Below are positions 24,853 through 33,691 of a stretch of 64,000 bases of DNA, one piece after another. A program made the translations under genes and the position numbers. Position 1 is the stretch's first letter. Every line of letters begins with the position of its first letter. Under the pieces are notes generated by a model, which saw only the letters and a list, made by a program, of their open reading frames with translations, made no database searches and had not been told where the DNA came from. Source of the stretch: Brucellaceae bacterium (GTDB lineage: Bacteria; Pseudomonadota; Alphaproteobacteria; Rhizobiales; Rhizobiaceae); NCBI GenBank assembly GCA_020637775.1, contig JACKJV010000006.1, forward strand, positions 1-64,000, in the 5' to 3' direction.

Positions 24853-26346
24853 ATGGCAGCCGCAAAACAAATACATGCAACGGCAAAGAGCTTCGCCTTC
24901 TTCGGTGCGAAGCAGAACGCGCTTTTGCGAAGCACCGTTCGGCTGGCCAAAACCCATCTTCACATAACTGGCGTTCTTCACGTCGGGCCCGTGCCCCTGA
25001 CACGAACTGGACGGATTGCGAAGATTGACGGTTTCCGGCCGGAGCAGGTTTTGGCCGGAGAACTCGGCTTTGACCGGGTTCCCGTTTCTTTCTCGATGAT
25101 CGAGAAAGAACTCGGCAAGAGATTGCTTGAAACGCCCGGGGGAACGGCATTGACCGTCGATATGGAATGGGGGCTTCAGACAGCGTCTGCTACGGCGAAT
25201 TTCGAAGGCTGGATGGCGGTCGCACAGACGCTGGCTGAGAGGTTCGATCGCCCGATCATCTCACTCTACAACCGAAGTTTGTTGATCGACGAGCACCTTT
25301 TGGCGGCGCTGCGCGGCCATCCGGCAGTGCTTGCGCCAGAGGGGATCGTGCCCAATCCTCACTGGCTGCCGCCGCCGCTCTACGCAAAGGGGACGCTGCG
25401 CGAGCAGGTCAACTTCTGGCTTGGCGGCATCGCGCCCAGCCTCATTCGAGACAACCCAAATGCCGACCGACACGCGGCCGAAGGAGCCGATCCGATGTGG
25501 CTTCTCAACCGAGGGGCGGACGAACCGGCGATTCCGGGCGAAGACCTTCGTGAGCGTTGGAAGATCCGCTGTTTTGGGCGACTACGGATATACCGCGCGA
25601 ATGGCAGCCAGGTCGAATGGGCCATTCCCGGCGGAGCCACAATGAAAACCAAAACGCTATTCGCATATCTTCTGCAGCAGGGGGGCAAAGGCGCACGCAC
25701 GGACGATCTTGCCGACCTTCTTTGGCCCGAAGCAGAAAGTGCCGAGGCAGCGCGTAACCGACTGTATCATACGGTTCGCGGGCTTCGCCAGGCGTTGCAG
25801 GGGCCTGAGGGGAACAAGAGTACGAGCTACGTGCTTCGCGACGGTACCAGCTATGTGCTTTCACCTCCGGATCGAAGCTGGCTGGATATTTCGGCGTTCG
25901 AACAGCTGTGTCGGCAATCGCAAAGCCATCTAAAGGCGCGGGATTTCGATGAAGCTCTGGTTTGCTTGCGGGCAGCGGACCGCCTCTATACCGGCGATCT
26001 CTTCGAAGACATTCCGTCAGAATATGTCGACGATCAGGAACGCGACTGGTGTTGGACGCGCCGTTACTGGCTGCGCGACATGTATCTCAAGGTCCAGCGC
26101 GACGCAGCACGCATATACCGTGAACGAGCTGAATACTCGGCAGCCTTAAGCCATTGCCAGAAAGCGCTGAAGGTTGATCCACTCGCAGAATTTGCGCATG
26201 AGGAGGCAATGTTGGCTTTCGCGGCGCAGGGACGCCGCGAAGCCATTGAGCGACAATATGCGCTCTACTCCGAGTCACTTTCGCGGTTCGATGATCGTCC
26301 ACGCAGCGCGGAACTGACTAAGATATTTCATTCATTGGTAAAATAG
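24853..26346 (+). CDS. MEDS-SARP hybrid transcriptional regulator (putative activator of tmo and cre operons)
   Basis: A 497-residue regulator with three parts. Residues about 75-190 resemble a MEDS sensor domain, as in the dichloromethane regulator DcmR: LTVDMEWGLQTASA, RPIISLYNRSLLIDEHLL, LRGHPAVLAPEG. Residues 236-335 form an OmpR-like winged helix of the SARP type (RCFGRLRIYRANG, ALFAYLL-like, LADLLWPEAESAEAARNRL). Residues 343-495 form a BTAD helical repeat domain (DRLYTGDLFEDIP, ALKVDPLAEFAHEEAM). It lies between two operons that share an 11-bp-spaced direct repeat. The inducer (toluene, p-cresol or another) is unknown. Confidence 0.75.
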   Translation: MAAAKQIHATAKSFAFFGAKQNALLRSTVRLAKTHLHITGVLHVGPVPLTRTGRIAKIDGFRPEQVLAGELGFDRVPVSFSMIEKELGKRLLETPGGTALTVDMEWGLQTASATANFEGWMAVAQTLAERFDRPIISLYNRSLLIDEHLLAALRGHPAVLAPEGIVPNPHWLPPPLYAKGTLREQVNFWLGGIAPSLIRDNPNADRHAAEGADPMWLLNRGADEPAIPGEDLRERWKIRCFGRLRIYRANGSQVEWAIPGGATMKTKTLFAYLLQQGGKGARTDDLADLLWPEAESAEAARNRLYHTVRGLRQALQGPEGNKSTSYVLRDGTSYVLSPPDRSWLDISAFEQLCRQSQSHLKARDFDEALVCLRAADRLYTGDLFEDIPSEYVDDQERDWCWTRRYWLRDMYLKVQRDAARIYRERAEYSAALSHCQKALKVDPLAEFAHEEAMLAFAAQGRREAIERQYALYSESLSRFDDRPRSAELTKIFHSLVK

Positions 26347-26775
26347 CAGGTAGGTGCTGCGTTCTGCCGTGCTCGACATCATTAGTCGCCTCTATCAGCA
26401 TCCCGTTGCTCAGTCCTGGTTCCACTCGCAGCAAATGTGCTGCCCTGAAGTCCTATCTGACCACGATGTTCCCCAAGAATTGGTAGGTCGTGCCATCGGT
26501 ACACTCCAAGCGTGGCAGCTGTCCTTGAACCATCCGGCCGGGCATCGATTCGGCGTTGTCCATGCCTCCGGCTTTTAGAAAGGCGGGTTTCCGAAATGCG
26601 GCGGAGACGTTCGAGACTGTGCGAGAATCTCCGCCCATCCTACCTTCAGGTCTTTGGAAAATGTATGAATTTCAGTAAATTGAGCGCCAACGAGATAACC
26701 AAAGAAAAACCAAAGCTCGACTGCTATTCTGCACGTTGAAAGCACATCATAGCGCACATCATGGGAGGACTTGCG
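26347..26775. other. Regulatory region of the P450/cre operon
   Basis: No gene is supported in these 429 bases. The downstream part contains the paired ACCAAAG site at 26698-26715 and a matching -10. The GGAGG ribosome-binding site of the P450 gene is at 26764-26768. Confidence 0.6.
26698..26730 (+). promoter_or_regulatory. Paired ACCAAAG heptamers and -10 of the cre operon
   Basis: ACCAAAG at 26698-26704 and 26709-26715 (four-base spacer, 11-bp period) is followed nine bases later by TATTCT at 26725-26730, a good -10 without a proper -35. This is the arrangement of SARP-activated promoters and a copy of the site ahead of tmoA. Confidence 0.65.
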
Positions 26776-28008
26776 ATGAGCGTTGCGGAAATCGCCCGCA
26801 GAGACGACGGATTCGATCCGTTCGATCTGAACGCCCCATTCGACACATGGGAACAGCTGCGCGAAGAGCAGCCCGTCTTTTTCCACGAACCCACCGGCTA
26901 CTTTGTCGTGACCCGTCATGCGGACGTGAAAGCGGTGTTCGACGACTGGGAGACTTTTTCCTCGGAAAATGCCCAGGCGCCGATGCGCCCGATGTGCGAA
27001 GAGGGCAAGCGCATCATGAAAGAGGGCGGCTTTACTGCTTATTCCGGGCTTTCGGCCCGCGTGCCCCCCGATCACACACGTATTCGCAAGATCGTGCAGG
27101 GTTGTTTCGGTCCGCGCCGGTTCAAGTCGATCGAGCCGAAGATCGAGGCGATCATCGACCGCCAACTGAACAAGGTCGCGCCGCAGGGTGGCTGCGATTT
27201 CTTCCGCGAAGTCGCCTATGAGGTGCCTGCGCTGGTGCTCTTTACCTTGATGGGCATCCCCGATGCGGATGTGCCGAAGGTTAAGGACTGGGCGGTGAGC
27301 CGCGCACTCCTGACATGGGGCAACCTCACCGACGAGGAACAAATCCCGCATGCGCACAAGATGGTTGAATACTGGGCCTATTGCCGGGCCTTGGTCGCAG
27401 CGCGCAAGGAAGTGCCGGGTGACGACCTTCCATCGGACCTGGTTCGGCTTCAGGCCGAGGGCGCTGAGATTACTGACGAGGAAATCGCTGGCGTGATGTA
27501 TTCCGTGCTCTTTGCTGGGCACGAGACGACTACGACCCTGATGGCAAACGCCGTAATTTCCCTGATGAACAATCGCGATCAATGGGATGCGATCTGTGCT
27601 GATCCATCCCTGATCCCCTCTGCGACTGAAGAGGTGCTGCGCTATTCGCCCTCTATCGTCGCCTGGCGTCGTAGGGCGAAAAAGGACACCGAAATCGGTG
27701 GTGTGGCCGTGCCGAAAGGCTCCGACATCCTGCTGATCATGGGCTCGGCCAACCGCGACGAGGCTGTGTTCGAGAACGGGTGCCAGTTCGATGTGACACG
27801 CAAGAACGCACGTACTCACCTCAGTTTCGGTTTCGGTATTCACTTTTGCATCGGCTCCCAACTCGCAAAGCTCGAGTTCGGCATCATGCTGCGTGAGCTG
27901 ACAAGGCGCTTCCCGGAGATGCGCCTCAAGGAAGGGCAGGAGATCACCTTCCTCCACAACATCTCGTTCCGAGTGCCGGCACGGGTCGATGTCCAATGGG
28001 GAGCGTGA
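26776..28008 (+). CDS. creJ: Cytochrome P450 (CreJ/CYP288-like, aryl-phosphate methyl hydroxylase)
   Basis: A 410-residue soluble bacterial P450. The I-helix is FAGHETTTTLM, the ExxR motif is EEVLRYSP, and the haem loop is FGFGIHFCIG with Cys358 as ligand. Neighbours (PEP-synthase-like kinase, HD phosphohydrolase, ferredoxin, ferredoxin reductase, alcohol and aldehyde dehydrogenases) match the Corynebacterium glutamicum cre cluster, in which the P450 oxidises the methyl group of 4-methylphenyl phosphate. ATG 26776 is preferred over 26761 because GGAGG lies seven bases upstream. Substrate is inferred from context. Confidence 0.85.
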   Translation: MSVAEIARRDDGFDPFDLNAPFDTWEQLREEQPVFFHEPTGYFVVTRHADVKAVFDDWETFSSENAQAPMRPMCEEGKRIMKEGGFTAYSGLSARVPPDHTRIRKIVQGCFGPRRFKSIEPKIEAIIDRQLNKVAPQGGCDFFREVAYEVPALVLFTLMGIPDADVPKVKDWAVSRALLTWGNLTDEEQIPHAHKMVEYWAYCRALVAARKEVPGDDLPSDLVRLQAEGAEITDEEIAGVMYSVLFAGHETTTTLMANAVISLMNNRDQWDAICADPSLIPSATEEVLRYSPSIVAWRRRAKKDTEIGGVAVPKGSDILLIMGSANRDEAVFENGCQFDVTRKNARTHLSFGFGIHFCIGSQLAKLEFGIMLRELTRRFPEMRLKEGQEITFLHNISFRVPARVDVQWGA

Positions 28009-28010
28009 GC

Positions 28011-29078
28011 ATGACAGATATGAAGTTCATCCTGCCTTTCGACCGGATCACGGCAGCGGATCATGGGCGTGTGGGCGGCAAATGCGCCTCGCTGGGCGAT
28101 ATGACCCAAGCGGGGGTGGCGGTGCCGCCGGGTTACGCGGTCACGACGGAGGCCTATGAGGCGATGTTGAACGAGACCGGATTGCGCGCTGAAATCGAAG
28201 CCCAACTGGCCCGGCTCGATTTCGACGATGTCACCGATCAGGAACGCGCCGCACAGGCGATCCAGATCCGCTTCCGTTCGCATCCGCTGCCTCCCGCGGT
28301 CGAAGCCGCGATCCGGTCTGAATATGCCACATTGGGGGAGGATATGCCGGTCGCGGTACGTTCGTCAGCCACCGCCGAGGACTTGCCGGATGCGAGTTTC
28401 GCCGGACAGCAGGACACTTACCTCTGGGTCACCGGCGCCGATGCCGTGGTCGAGAAGGTCCGCGATTGCTGGGCTTCTCTGTTCACCGCCCGGGCCATGG
28501 CTTATCGGCACAAACACGAGCTCGGTCAGATCGAGGTGCTGATGAGCGTTGCCGTGCAGAAGATGGTGAACGCCCGCGCCGCCGGTGTGGCAATGACGCT
28601 TGATCCGGTCAATGGCGATCGTACGCGGATCGTGATCGACGCATCCTATGGGTTGGGCGAAATGGTGGTGTCCGGGATCGTGACGCCGGACAATTACTCG
28701 GTCGAAAAGGTGCTGATGGAAATCGTGGATCGCAAGATCTCTGACAAGCATCTCGAACTCTTGCCCGATCCCGCCGCCCGCACCACTGTTGAGCGCGAGA
28801 TTGAGGGCCCGCGCCGCACCGCGCAATGCCTGTCCGATGCCGAGATCATCGCGGTGGCCAAGCTTGCCAAGGATCTGGAGCGCATCAAAGGCTGCCCGCA
28901 GGATGTGGAATGGGCTATCGACGCCGATCTGCCGGAAGGCGAGAACCTTCTGGCCTTGCAGGCGCGGCCCGAAACTGTCTGGTCGCGCAAACCCGCCGAA
29001 AAACCGAAAGCAAGCTATGCCACCGGCATGATGGGTATCGTCGGTGCTTTGAACAACCCAATTGGCTCCGGCAGTTGA
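28011..29078 (+). CDS. Aryl-phosphate synthase ATP-binding subunit (PEP synthase N-terminal-like)
   Basis: A 355-residue protein covering only the ATP-grasp half of PEP synthase: GGKCASLGDMTQAGVAVPPGY, VAVRSSATAEDLPDASFAGQ, GVAMTLDPVNG and QALQARPETVW-like end. The phosphohistidine half is a separate gene just downstream. The same split is found in phenylphosphate synthase of Thauera (about 40- and 70-kDa subunits) and in CreH/CreI of Corynebacterium. The pair would phosphorylate p-cresol to 4-methylphenyl phosphate at the expense of ATP. It starts three bases after the P450 stop. Confidence 0.82.
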   Translation: MTDMKFILPFDRITAADHGRVGGKCASLGDMTQAGVAVPPGYAVTTEAYEAMLNETGLRAEIEAQLARLDFDDVTDQERAAQAIQIRFRSHPLPPAVEAAIRSEYATLGEDMPVAVRSSATAEDLPDASFAGQQDTYLWVTGADAVVEKVRDCWASLFTARAMAYRHKHELGQIEVLMSVAVQKMVNARAAGVAMTLDPVNGDRTRIVIDASYGLGEMVVSGIVTPDNYSVEKVLMEIVDRKISDKHLELLPDPAARTTVEREIEGPRRTAQCLSDAEIIAVAKLAKDLERIKGCPQDVEWAIDADLPEGENLLALQARPETVWSRKPAEKPKASYATGMMGIVGALNNPIGSGS

Positions 29079-29138
29079 TCGCCGGGCCCAATACAGCACC
29101 AACAAAAACACTCGGTATTCTAGGGAGGAGTAACCTGA

Positions 29139-30950
29139 ATGGACCAACAAACCCCGCTGTTTCCCAGCGCCTATGACGTCAAGGCTCCGCAAGGCGCTGA
29201 GGGTTGGGAAGAACTGTATCCGTATTATCTGACGTTCCAGCCCAACCTGCGCGAAAAGGAAGACGCGAAATTCTGGTTCTGCGACAGCCAGCACTGGCCG
29301 AACCCGTTCAAACCCTTCGATGCGGTGACGGTGGAGTATGCGGTTCGCTGCCTCGGGCAGTATAATACCCGCCACTATCTTGTGCCGCCGGCAAACGGTG
29401 TCGATTACCGCATTCACAACGGCTATTGTTACATGTCGCCGATCGCGGTGGCGCCCGAACTGATCGAGGGCCGTATTCCGCAGTTCCTCGAACGTGCGGG
29501 CCACTATTTCCAGAACTGGGACAGCCTGCTCGAGAATTGGCACAAGAAGGTCAAGGCGAACATCGCCGACATGGAAGCGCTGAATTTCGAGAAGCTGCCC
29601 GAGACGGTGCATATCGACTGGATCACCGAAGGGCGCGGTGCCGATCCGCATCTCGATATGATGGCCAGCTACGATGCCGCCATCCAGCTGCTCTACAAGA
29701 CCTGGCAGTACCATTTCGAGTTCCTCAATCTCGGCTATGCCGCCTATCTCGACTTCTTCGGCTTCATGAAGGGCCAGTTCCCGACCATTCCCGATCAGGC
29801 CATCGCCAAGATGGTGCAGGGGGTCGATAGCGATCTGTTCCGTCCCGACGACGAGCTGAAGAAGCTCGCGCGTCTGGCCATCGAACTGGGCGTTGCCGAT
29901 GCACTGAAGTCTGGCACGGTCGACGAGGCTCTTGCGGCGGTGGCCAAAGCCGCCAAAGGTCAGCTCTGGCTCGATGCCTGGGAGGCCGCGAAAGACCCGT
30001 GGTTCAACTTTACTTCCGGCAACGGGTTCTATTCGACCGACAAGTACTGGATCGAACATCTCGATATCCCCATGGGCTATCTGCGCGACTACATCATCCG
30101 CGCCGAGGCCGGCGAGACCATCGAGCGGCCGACCGAAAAGCTGGTGGCTGAACGCGACCGGATCACCGGCGAATACGAGGCGATGATGGACGAGGAAGCT
30201 CGCGGCGTTTTTGCCGAGAAGCTTGGACTTGCCCGCGTCGTCTTCCCCTATGTGGAGAACCACAATTTCTACATCGAACACTGGTCGATGTGCGTGTTCT
30301 GGAAAAAGATGCGTGCGTTGAGCAAACTCCTGATGGAAGAGGGCTTCTGGCCGACCGAGGACGGCATGTTCTATCTGAGCCGTCAGGAAGTGCGCGATGT
30401 TCTGTTCGACTATGGCAATGCCTGGGCCACGGGCGGCGAATGGATCGGGCCGAGTTATTGGCCGCAGGAAATCGAACGCCGCCGTGGCATCATCGATGCG
30501 CTCTCGACCCAGCCGCCGCAGCCGGCGCTGAACAACCCGCCGGAGGTCATCACCGAACCCTTCACCATCATGCTTTGGGGCATCACGTCGGAATCGATCC
30601 AGAACTGGGTCGGTGGTGGCGATGCCGAAGACGGGTTGAAGGGCATGGCGGCCAGCCCTGGTGCGGTCGAGGGCATCGCCCGCGTGGTGCGCAGCCCCGA
30701 TCAGCTTGATGAAATCCAGGAGGGCGAAATCCTCGTGACGCCGGTTACGGCTCCAAGCTGGGCGCCGGTCTTCGGCAAGATCAAGGCTACGGTCACCGAT
30801 ATCGGCGGGATGATGAGCCATGCGGCCATCGTCTGCCGCGAATACGGGCTTCCGGCCGTGACCGGGACAGGCAACGGGTCGTCCGTGATCAAGACCGGGC
30901 AGAAGCTTCGGGTCGATGGCAACACCGGCAAAGTGACGCTTTTGGACTGA
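29139..30950 (+). CDS. Aryl-phosphate synthase phosphohistidine subunit (PEP-utilising domain)
   Basis: A 603-residue protein. Residues 1-490 are a substrate-binding part without simple motifs (FWFCDSQHWPNPFKPFDA near the start). The C-terminal 110 residues are the swivelling PEP-utiliser domain with the phosphorylated histidine at about His561 (DIGGMMSHAAIVCREYGLPA). The size fits the 70-kDa subunit of phenylphosphate synthase. It works with the preceding ATP-grasp protein to move phosphate from ATP to the phenolic OH. TAGGGAGGAG precedes the start. Confidence 0.82.
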   Translation: MDQQTPLFPSAYDVKAPQGAEGWEELYPYYLTFQPNLREKEDAKFWFCDSQHWPNPFKPFDAVTVEYAVRCLGQYNTRHYLVPPANGVDYRIHNGYCYMSPIAVAPELIEGRIPQFLERAGHYFQNWDSLLENWHKKVKANIADMEALNFEKLPETVHIDWITEGRGADPHLDMMASYDAAIQLLYKTWQYHFEFLNLGYAAYLDFFGFMKGQFPTIPDQAIAKMVQGVDSDLFRPDDELKKLARLAIELGVADALKSGTVDEALAAVAKAAKGQLWLDAWEAAKDPWFNFTSGNGFYSTDKYWIEHLDIPMGYLRDYIIRAEAGETIERPTEKLVAERDRITGEYEAMMDEEARGVFAEKLGLARVVFPYVENHNFYIEHWSMCVFWKKMRALSKLLMEEGFWPTEDGMFYLSRQEVRDVLFDYGNAWATGGEWIGPSYWPQEIERRRGIIDALSTQPPQPALNNPPEVITEPFTIMLWGITSESIQNWVGGGDAEDGLKGMAASPGAVEGIARVVRSPDQLDEIQEGEILVTPVTAPSWAPVFGKIKATVTDIGGMMSHAAIVCREYGLPAVTGTGNGSSVIKTGQKLRVDGNTGKVTLLD

Positions 30951-30958
30951 ACGATTTC

Positions 30959-30993
30959 GGGGGCCAGGAGAACTATTAACTTCGCTGGCCCCC
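30959..30993 (+). promoter_or_regulatory. Intercistronic hairpin
   Basis: A perfect 9-bp stem gggggccag/ctggccccc with a 17-nt loop lies between the kinase subunit and the first HD gene, without a T run. It may stabilise the 5' part of the transcript or attenuate the downstream genes. Confidence 0.45.
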
Positions 30994-31019
30994 GAACCCG
31001 AACTGACACCGAGGTTCCG

Positions 31020-31625
31020 ATGCTCGATAAACCCACCGACCTGAGCCGGTACGATGCCGTTTGGCGAGCGGCAGAACGCTATATGCGAGCCCGAAAAAAC
31101 GACGTTCATATCCCTCTTTCTTTCGCCTGGGCGCAAAAGCTGCTTGCCGAATATCCCGAGGCGGATCGCGATGTCTGTTCGCTCGCGATCCTGCTCCACG
31201 ACATCGGCTGGTATGCGATCGATATGGAAGACATCATCGAAAAGGGTTTTTCCGGCCCCAACATGCTCCAGTCAGATGTACGCTATCTGCACGAAGCCGA
31301 AGGGGTTCGGATGGCAACCGAGGTGCTGGAAGACACCGGCTGGGAGGCGGCGGTCATCGCCCAGGTTTGCGAGATCATCGACGGGCACGATACCCGGCCT
31401 GACCCGCGCCATCTCAATGACCGGATCGTCCGTGACGCTGACAAACTGTGGCGCTTTTCCGTGACAGGGGTCTCGGTCGCCTGCGACTGGTTCAAGACGA
31501 CGCCACATGGTTACGCCGACCGGTTGGAGAAACAGAAGACGCAGCTAGAGACCGAGGCCGGGGTGCGCATGGCGACGGAAACCCTGGCTGAAACGCGCAA
31601 GGCGCTCATGCTGCATGTGATCTGA
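31020..31625 (+). CDS. creD: HD-domain phosphohydrolase 1 (CreD-like)
   Basis: A 201-residue HD hydrolase. Metal ligands are visible as RKNDVHIPLSF (His), LLHDIGWYAI (His-Asp), YLHEAEG (His) and VRDADKLWRF (Asp). In the cre pathway the phosphohydrolase removes phosphate from the hydroxylated aryl phosphate, giving 4-hydroxybenzyl alcohol. A second, clearly related HD gene lies 1.4 kb downstream (33071). The two flank the aldehyde dehydrogenase gene. Confidence 0.75.
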   Translation: MLDKPTDLSRYDAVWRAAERYMRARKNDVHIPLSFAWAQKLLAEYPEADRDVCSLAILLHDIGWYAIDMEDIIEKGFSGPNMLQSDVRYLHEAEGVRMATEVLEDTGWEAAVIAQVCEIIDGHDTRPDPRHLNDRIVRDADKLWRFSVTGVSVACDWFKTTPHGYADRLEKQKTQLETEAGVRMATETLAETRKALMLHVI

Positions 31626-31634
31626 GGGCAAACC

Positions 31635-33074
31635 ATGGAAATGTTCATTGATGGGGCGTGGCGCGCGGCCACGAGCGGAGAGCGATTGAATGTCATCGCG
31701 CCAGCCACGGGGCAGGTGATCGATACGGTCCCGCATGGCAACGCTTCCGATGCCGATCTGGCCATTCGCGCCGCGGAACGCGCAATGGCGGAGTGGAAGC
31801 GACGCCCGATGGCCGACCGCGTGGCGATCCAGAAGACCTGCGCCCAGGCAATGCGAGATCACGCCGAGACCGTTGGGAACGCGCTTCACGCTGAACTGGG
31901 CCGGCCCTTGCCCGCCTGCATCGCTGAGATCACCCGCTCTGCCGACCTGCTCGATGTCTATGCCGAAGAGGGACTGCGCCTGTCGGCCAGCATGTCGCTC
32001 GGGGCGGCGCCGGGCGAGCGGACGGTGGTGACGCGTGAGCCGGTCGGGGTGGTAATCGCGATCACTCCCTTCAACTATCCCATCACCCTTTTGATGTTCA
32101 AACTCGGGGCTGCTCTGATTGCGGGCTGTACCGTGGTTGCCAAGCCTGCAGAAGACACGCCGATATCGACGCTGATGCTGGCGGAGATTTTCCATAGCGC
32201 CGGTCTTCCGGCGGGCGTGTTCAATGTCGTGACCGGCAAAGGCCGCGAGATCGGCACGGCGATGATCGAACACCCCATCCCCCGAAAGATCGCCTTCACG
32301 GGTGGCACGGCGGCGGGCAAGGCCATCGCCGCAGCAGCCACAGGAACGATGAAGCGGGTGACACTGGAACTTGGGGGGCAAAGCGCAGCCATCGTCTGCG
32401 CGGATGCGGATCTCGACAAGGCAACCACAGCTATCGCGCGCCACGGCTTCGCGAATTCCGGTCAGTTCTGTTACCGCGTAAACCGCGTGTTCGTTGAGCG
32501 ACCGGTCTACGAGGAGGTGCTTAGGCGTCTTGCGGAGAAAGCGGGCAAGCTGACCCTGCAGCCGGTCGGGGGCGAGGGCGATCTCGGCCCGCTGGTAAAC
32601 GAGAAGATCTATTCCAACAGTGCGCTGCAATCCGATGACGCCCGTGAGAAAGGTGCGCGCATCCTTCTGGGGGGAACGCGGCAGACCGGCCCCGGCTTTG
32701 ACGATGGTTTCTATTTCCCGCCAACGTTGATCGCCGACGCAACGCAGGACATGCTGATCATGCGCGAAGAAACCTTTGGCCCGGTGCTCGGCATCGCGCC
32801 GGTGGACAGCGCGCAGGAAGCGCTGGACCTGGCCAACCGAAGCCGCTACGGGCTTGCCGGCTTCGTCTTCTGCCGCGATTTGGCGAAGGGCTTGACGCTA
32901 TGCGAAGGGCTTGAGGCAGGCTCGGTCTGGCTCAATGATATTCACCGCTCTTCGCATTATGTTCCCTTCGGCGGTATGAAGGAGAGCGGGCTGGGGCGTG
33001 AGAAGGGCCGCTACGGGGTCGAAAGCTACCTCGAATACAAGACCATGTATCTCAGCTACGAGGTGCCGATATGA
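31635..33074 (+). CDS. Aldehyde dehydrogenase (4-hydroxybenzaldehyde dehydrogenase candidate, CreC-like)
   Basis: A 479-residue NAD(P)-dependent ALDH. Cofactor region AITPFNYPITLLMFKLG and VAKPAEDTPIS; catalytic Glu in TLELGGQSAAIV; catalytic Cys in NSGQFCYRVNR; C-terminal PFGGMKESGLGREKGRYG. In context it would oxidise 4-hydroxybenzaldehyde to 4-hydroxybenzoate, the substrate of PobA in this same cargo. Its stop overlaps the start of the second HD gene (ATGA). Confidence 0.85.
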   Translation: MEMFIDGAWRAATSGERLNVIAPATGQVIDTVPHGNASDADLAIRAAERAMAEWKRRPMADRVAIQKTCAQAMRDHAETVGNALHAELGRPLPACIAEITRSADLLDVYAEEGLRLSASMSLGAAPGERTVVTREPVGVVIAITPFNYPITLLMFKLGAALIAGCTVVAKPAEDTPISTLMLAEIFHSAGLPAGVFNVVTGKGREIGTAMIEHPIPRKIAFTGGTAAGKAIAAAATGTMKRVTLELGGQSAAIVCADADLDKATTAIARHGFANSGQFCYRVNRVFVERPVYEEVLRRLAEKAGKLTLQPVGGEGDLGPLVNEKIYSNSALQSDDAREKGARILLGGTRQTGPGFDDGFYFPPTLIADATQDMLIMREETFGPVLGIAPVDSAQEALDLANRSRYGLAGFVFCRDLAKGLTLCEGLEAGSVWLNDIHRSSHYVPFGGMKESGLGREKGRYGVESYLEYKTMYLSYEVPI

Positions 33075-33691
33075 CGCCCTCGACGCTCATGCCCCGCGAT
33101 CTGCCGCTTTGGGAGGAGGCTCGCGGCTTTCTCGATGTGCGCTCGAACGATGTGCATACGCTGATCTCATACGGCATCGCGAAGGCGCTGCTGGTGGAAC
33201 ATCCGGGGGTGGTGGAAAGCATCGTTTTGCCTGCGATCCTGCTGCATGACGTGGGTTGGAAGCGGATCGACCCCGCGCTCATGGCGGATGCGATCGGGCC
33301 GAACCCGACGCGCAAGGAGCTGGTGCGCGAACACGAGATCTATGGCGTCGAGATCGCCGGAGACATCCTGCGCCGTCATCGCCCCGAGGGCGTCGATATC
33401 GACGCGGTGCTGGCGATCATCGACCAGCACGACACTCTGAAAGAGGCCAGCTCGCCCGAGGATGCGCTGGTCAAAGATGCCGACAAGGGCTGGCGCTTTT
33501 CTCCGCATGGGGTTGAGACCATCTGCGGCTGGTTCGGAACGCCCGCCGCCGAGACGCTCGACATGCTGGAGGATTTCGTGCTGCCGCAATTTCTGACTGA
33601 TACCGGGCGGATCATGGCCCGAGCCTATCTGGCAGCTGGGCGTGCCACGTTCGAAGCCCCGGCCTATCTCAAGGAGAGCGCCAATGTCTGA
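33071..33691 (+). CDS. HD-domain phosphohydrolase 2 (CreD-like paralogue)
   Basis: A 206-residue HD hydrolase paralogous to the one at 31020. RSNDVHTLISYGIAKALL, LLHDVGWKRID, EHEIYGVEIAGDIL, VKDADKGWRF and CGWFGTP line up with RKNDVH, LLHDIGW, LHEAEGVRMA, VRDADKLWRF and CDWFKTT of the first. All metal ligands are kept in both, so both may be active, perhaps on different aryl phosphates, or they may form a heteromer. It is coupled to the ALDH gene before it and overlaps the SDR gene after it by eight bases. Confidence 0.75.
   Translation: MTPSTLMPRDLPLWEEARGFLDVRSNDVHTLISYGIAKALLVEHPGVVESIVLPAILLHDVGWKRIDPALMADAIGPNPTRKELVREHEIYGVEIAGDILRRHRPEGVDIDAVLAIIDQHDTLKEASSPEDALVKDADKGWRFSPHGVETICGWFGTPAAETLDMLEDFVLPQFLTDTGRIMARAYLAAGRATFEAPAYLKESANV

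Noticed and set aside
28365..31199. 944-codon minus-strand frame opposite the aryl-kinase genes
   Set aside because: Long open antisense frames are expected in GC-rich codons. It has His/Asp/Arg-rich composition without any motif, and crosses three real genes.
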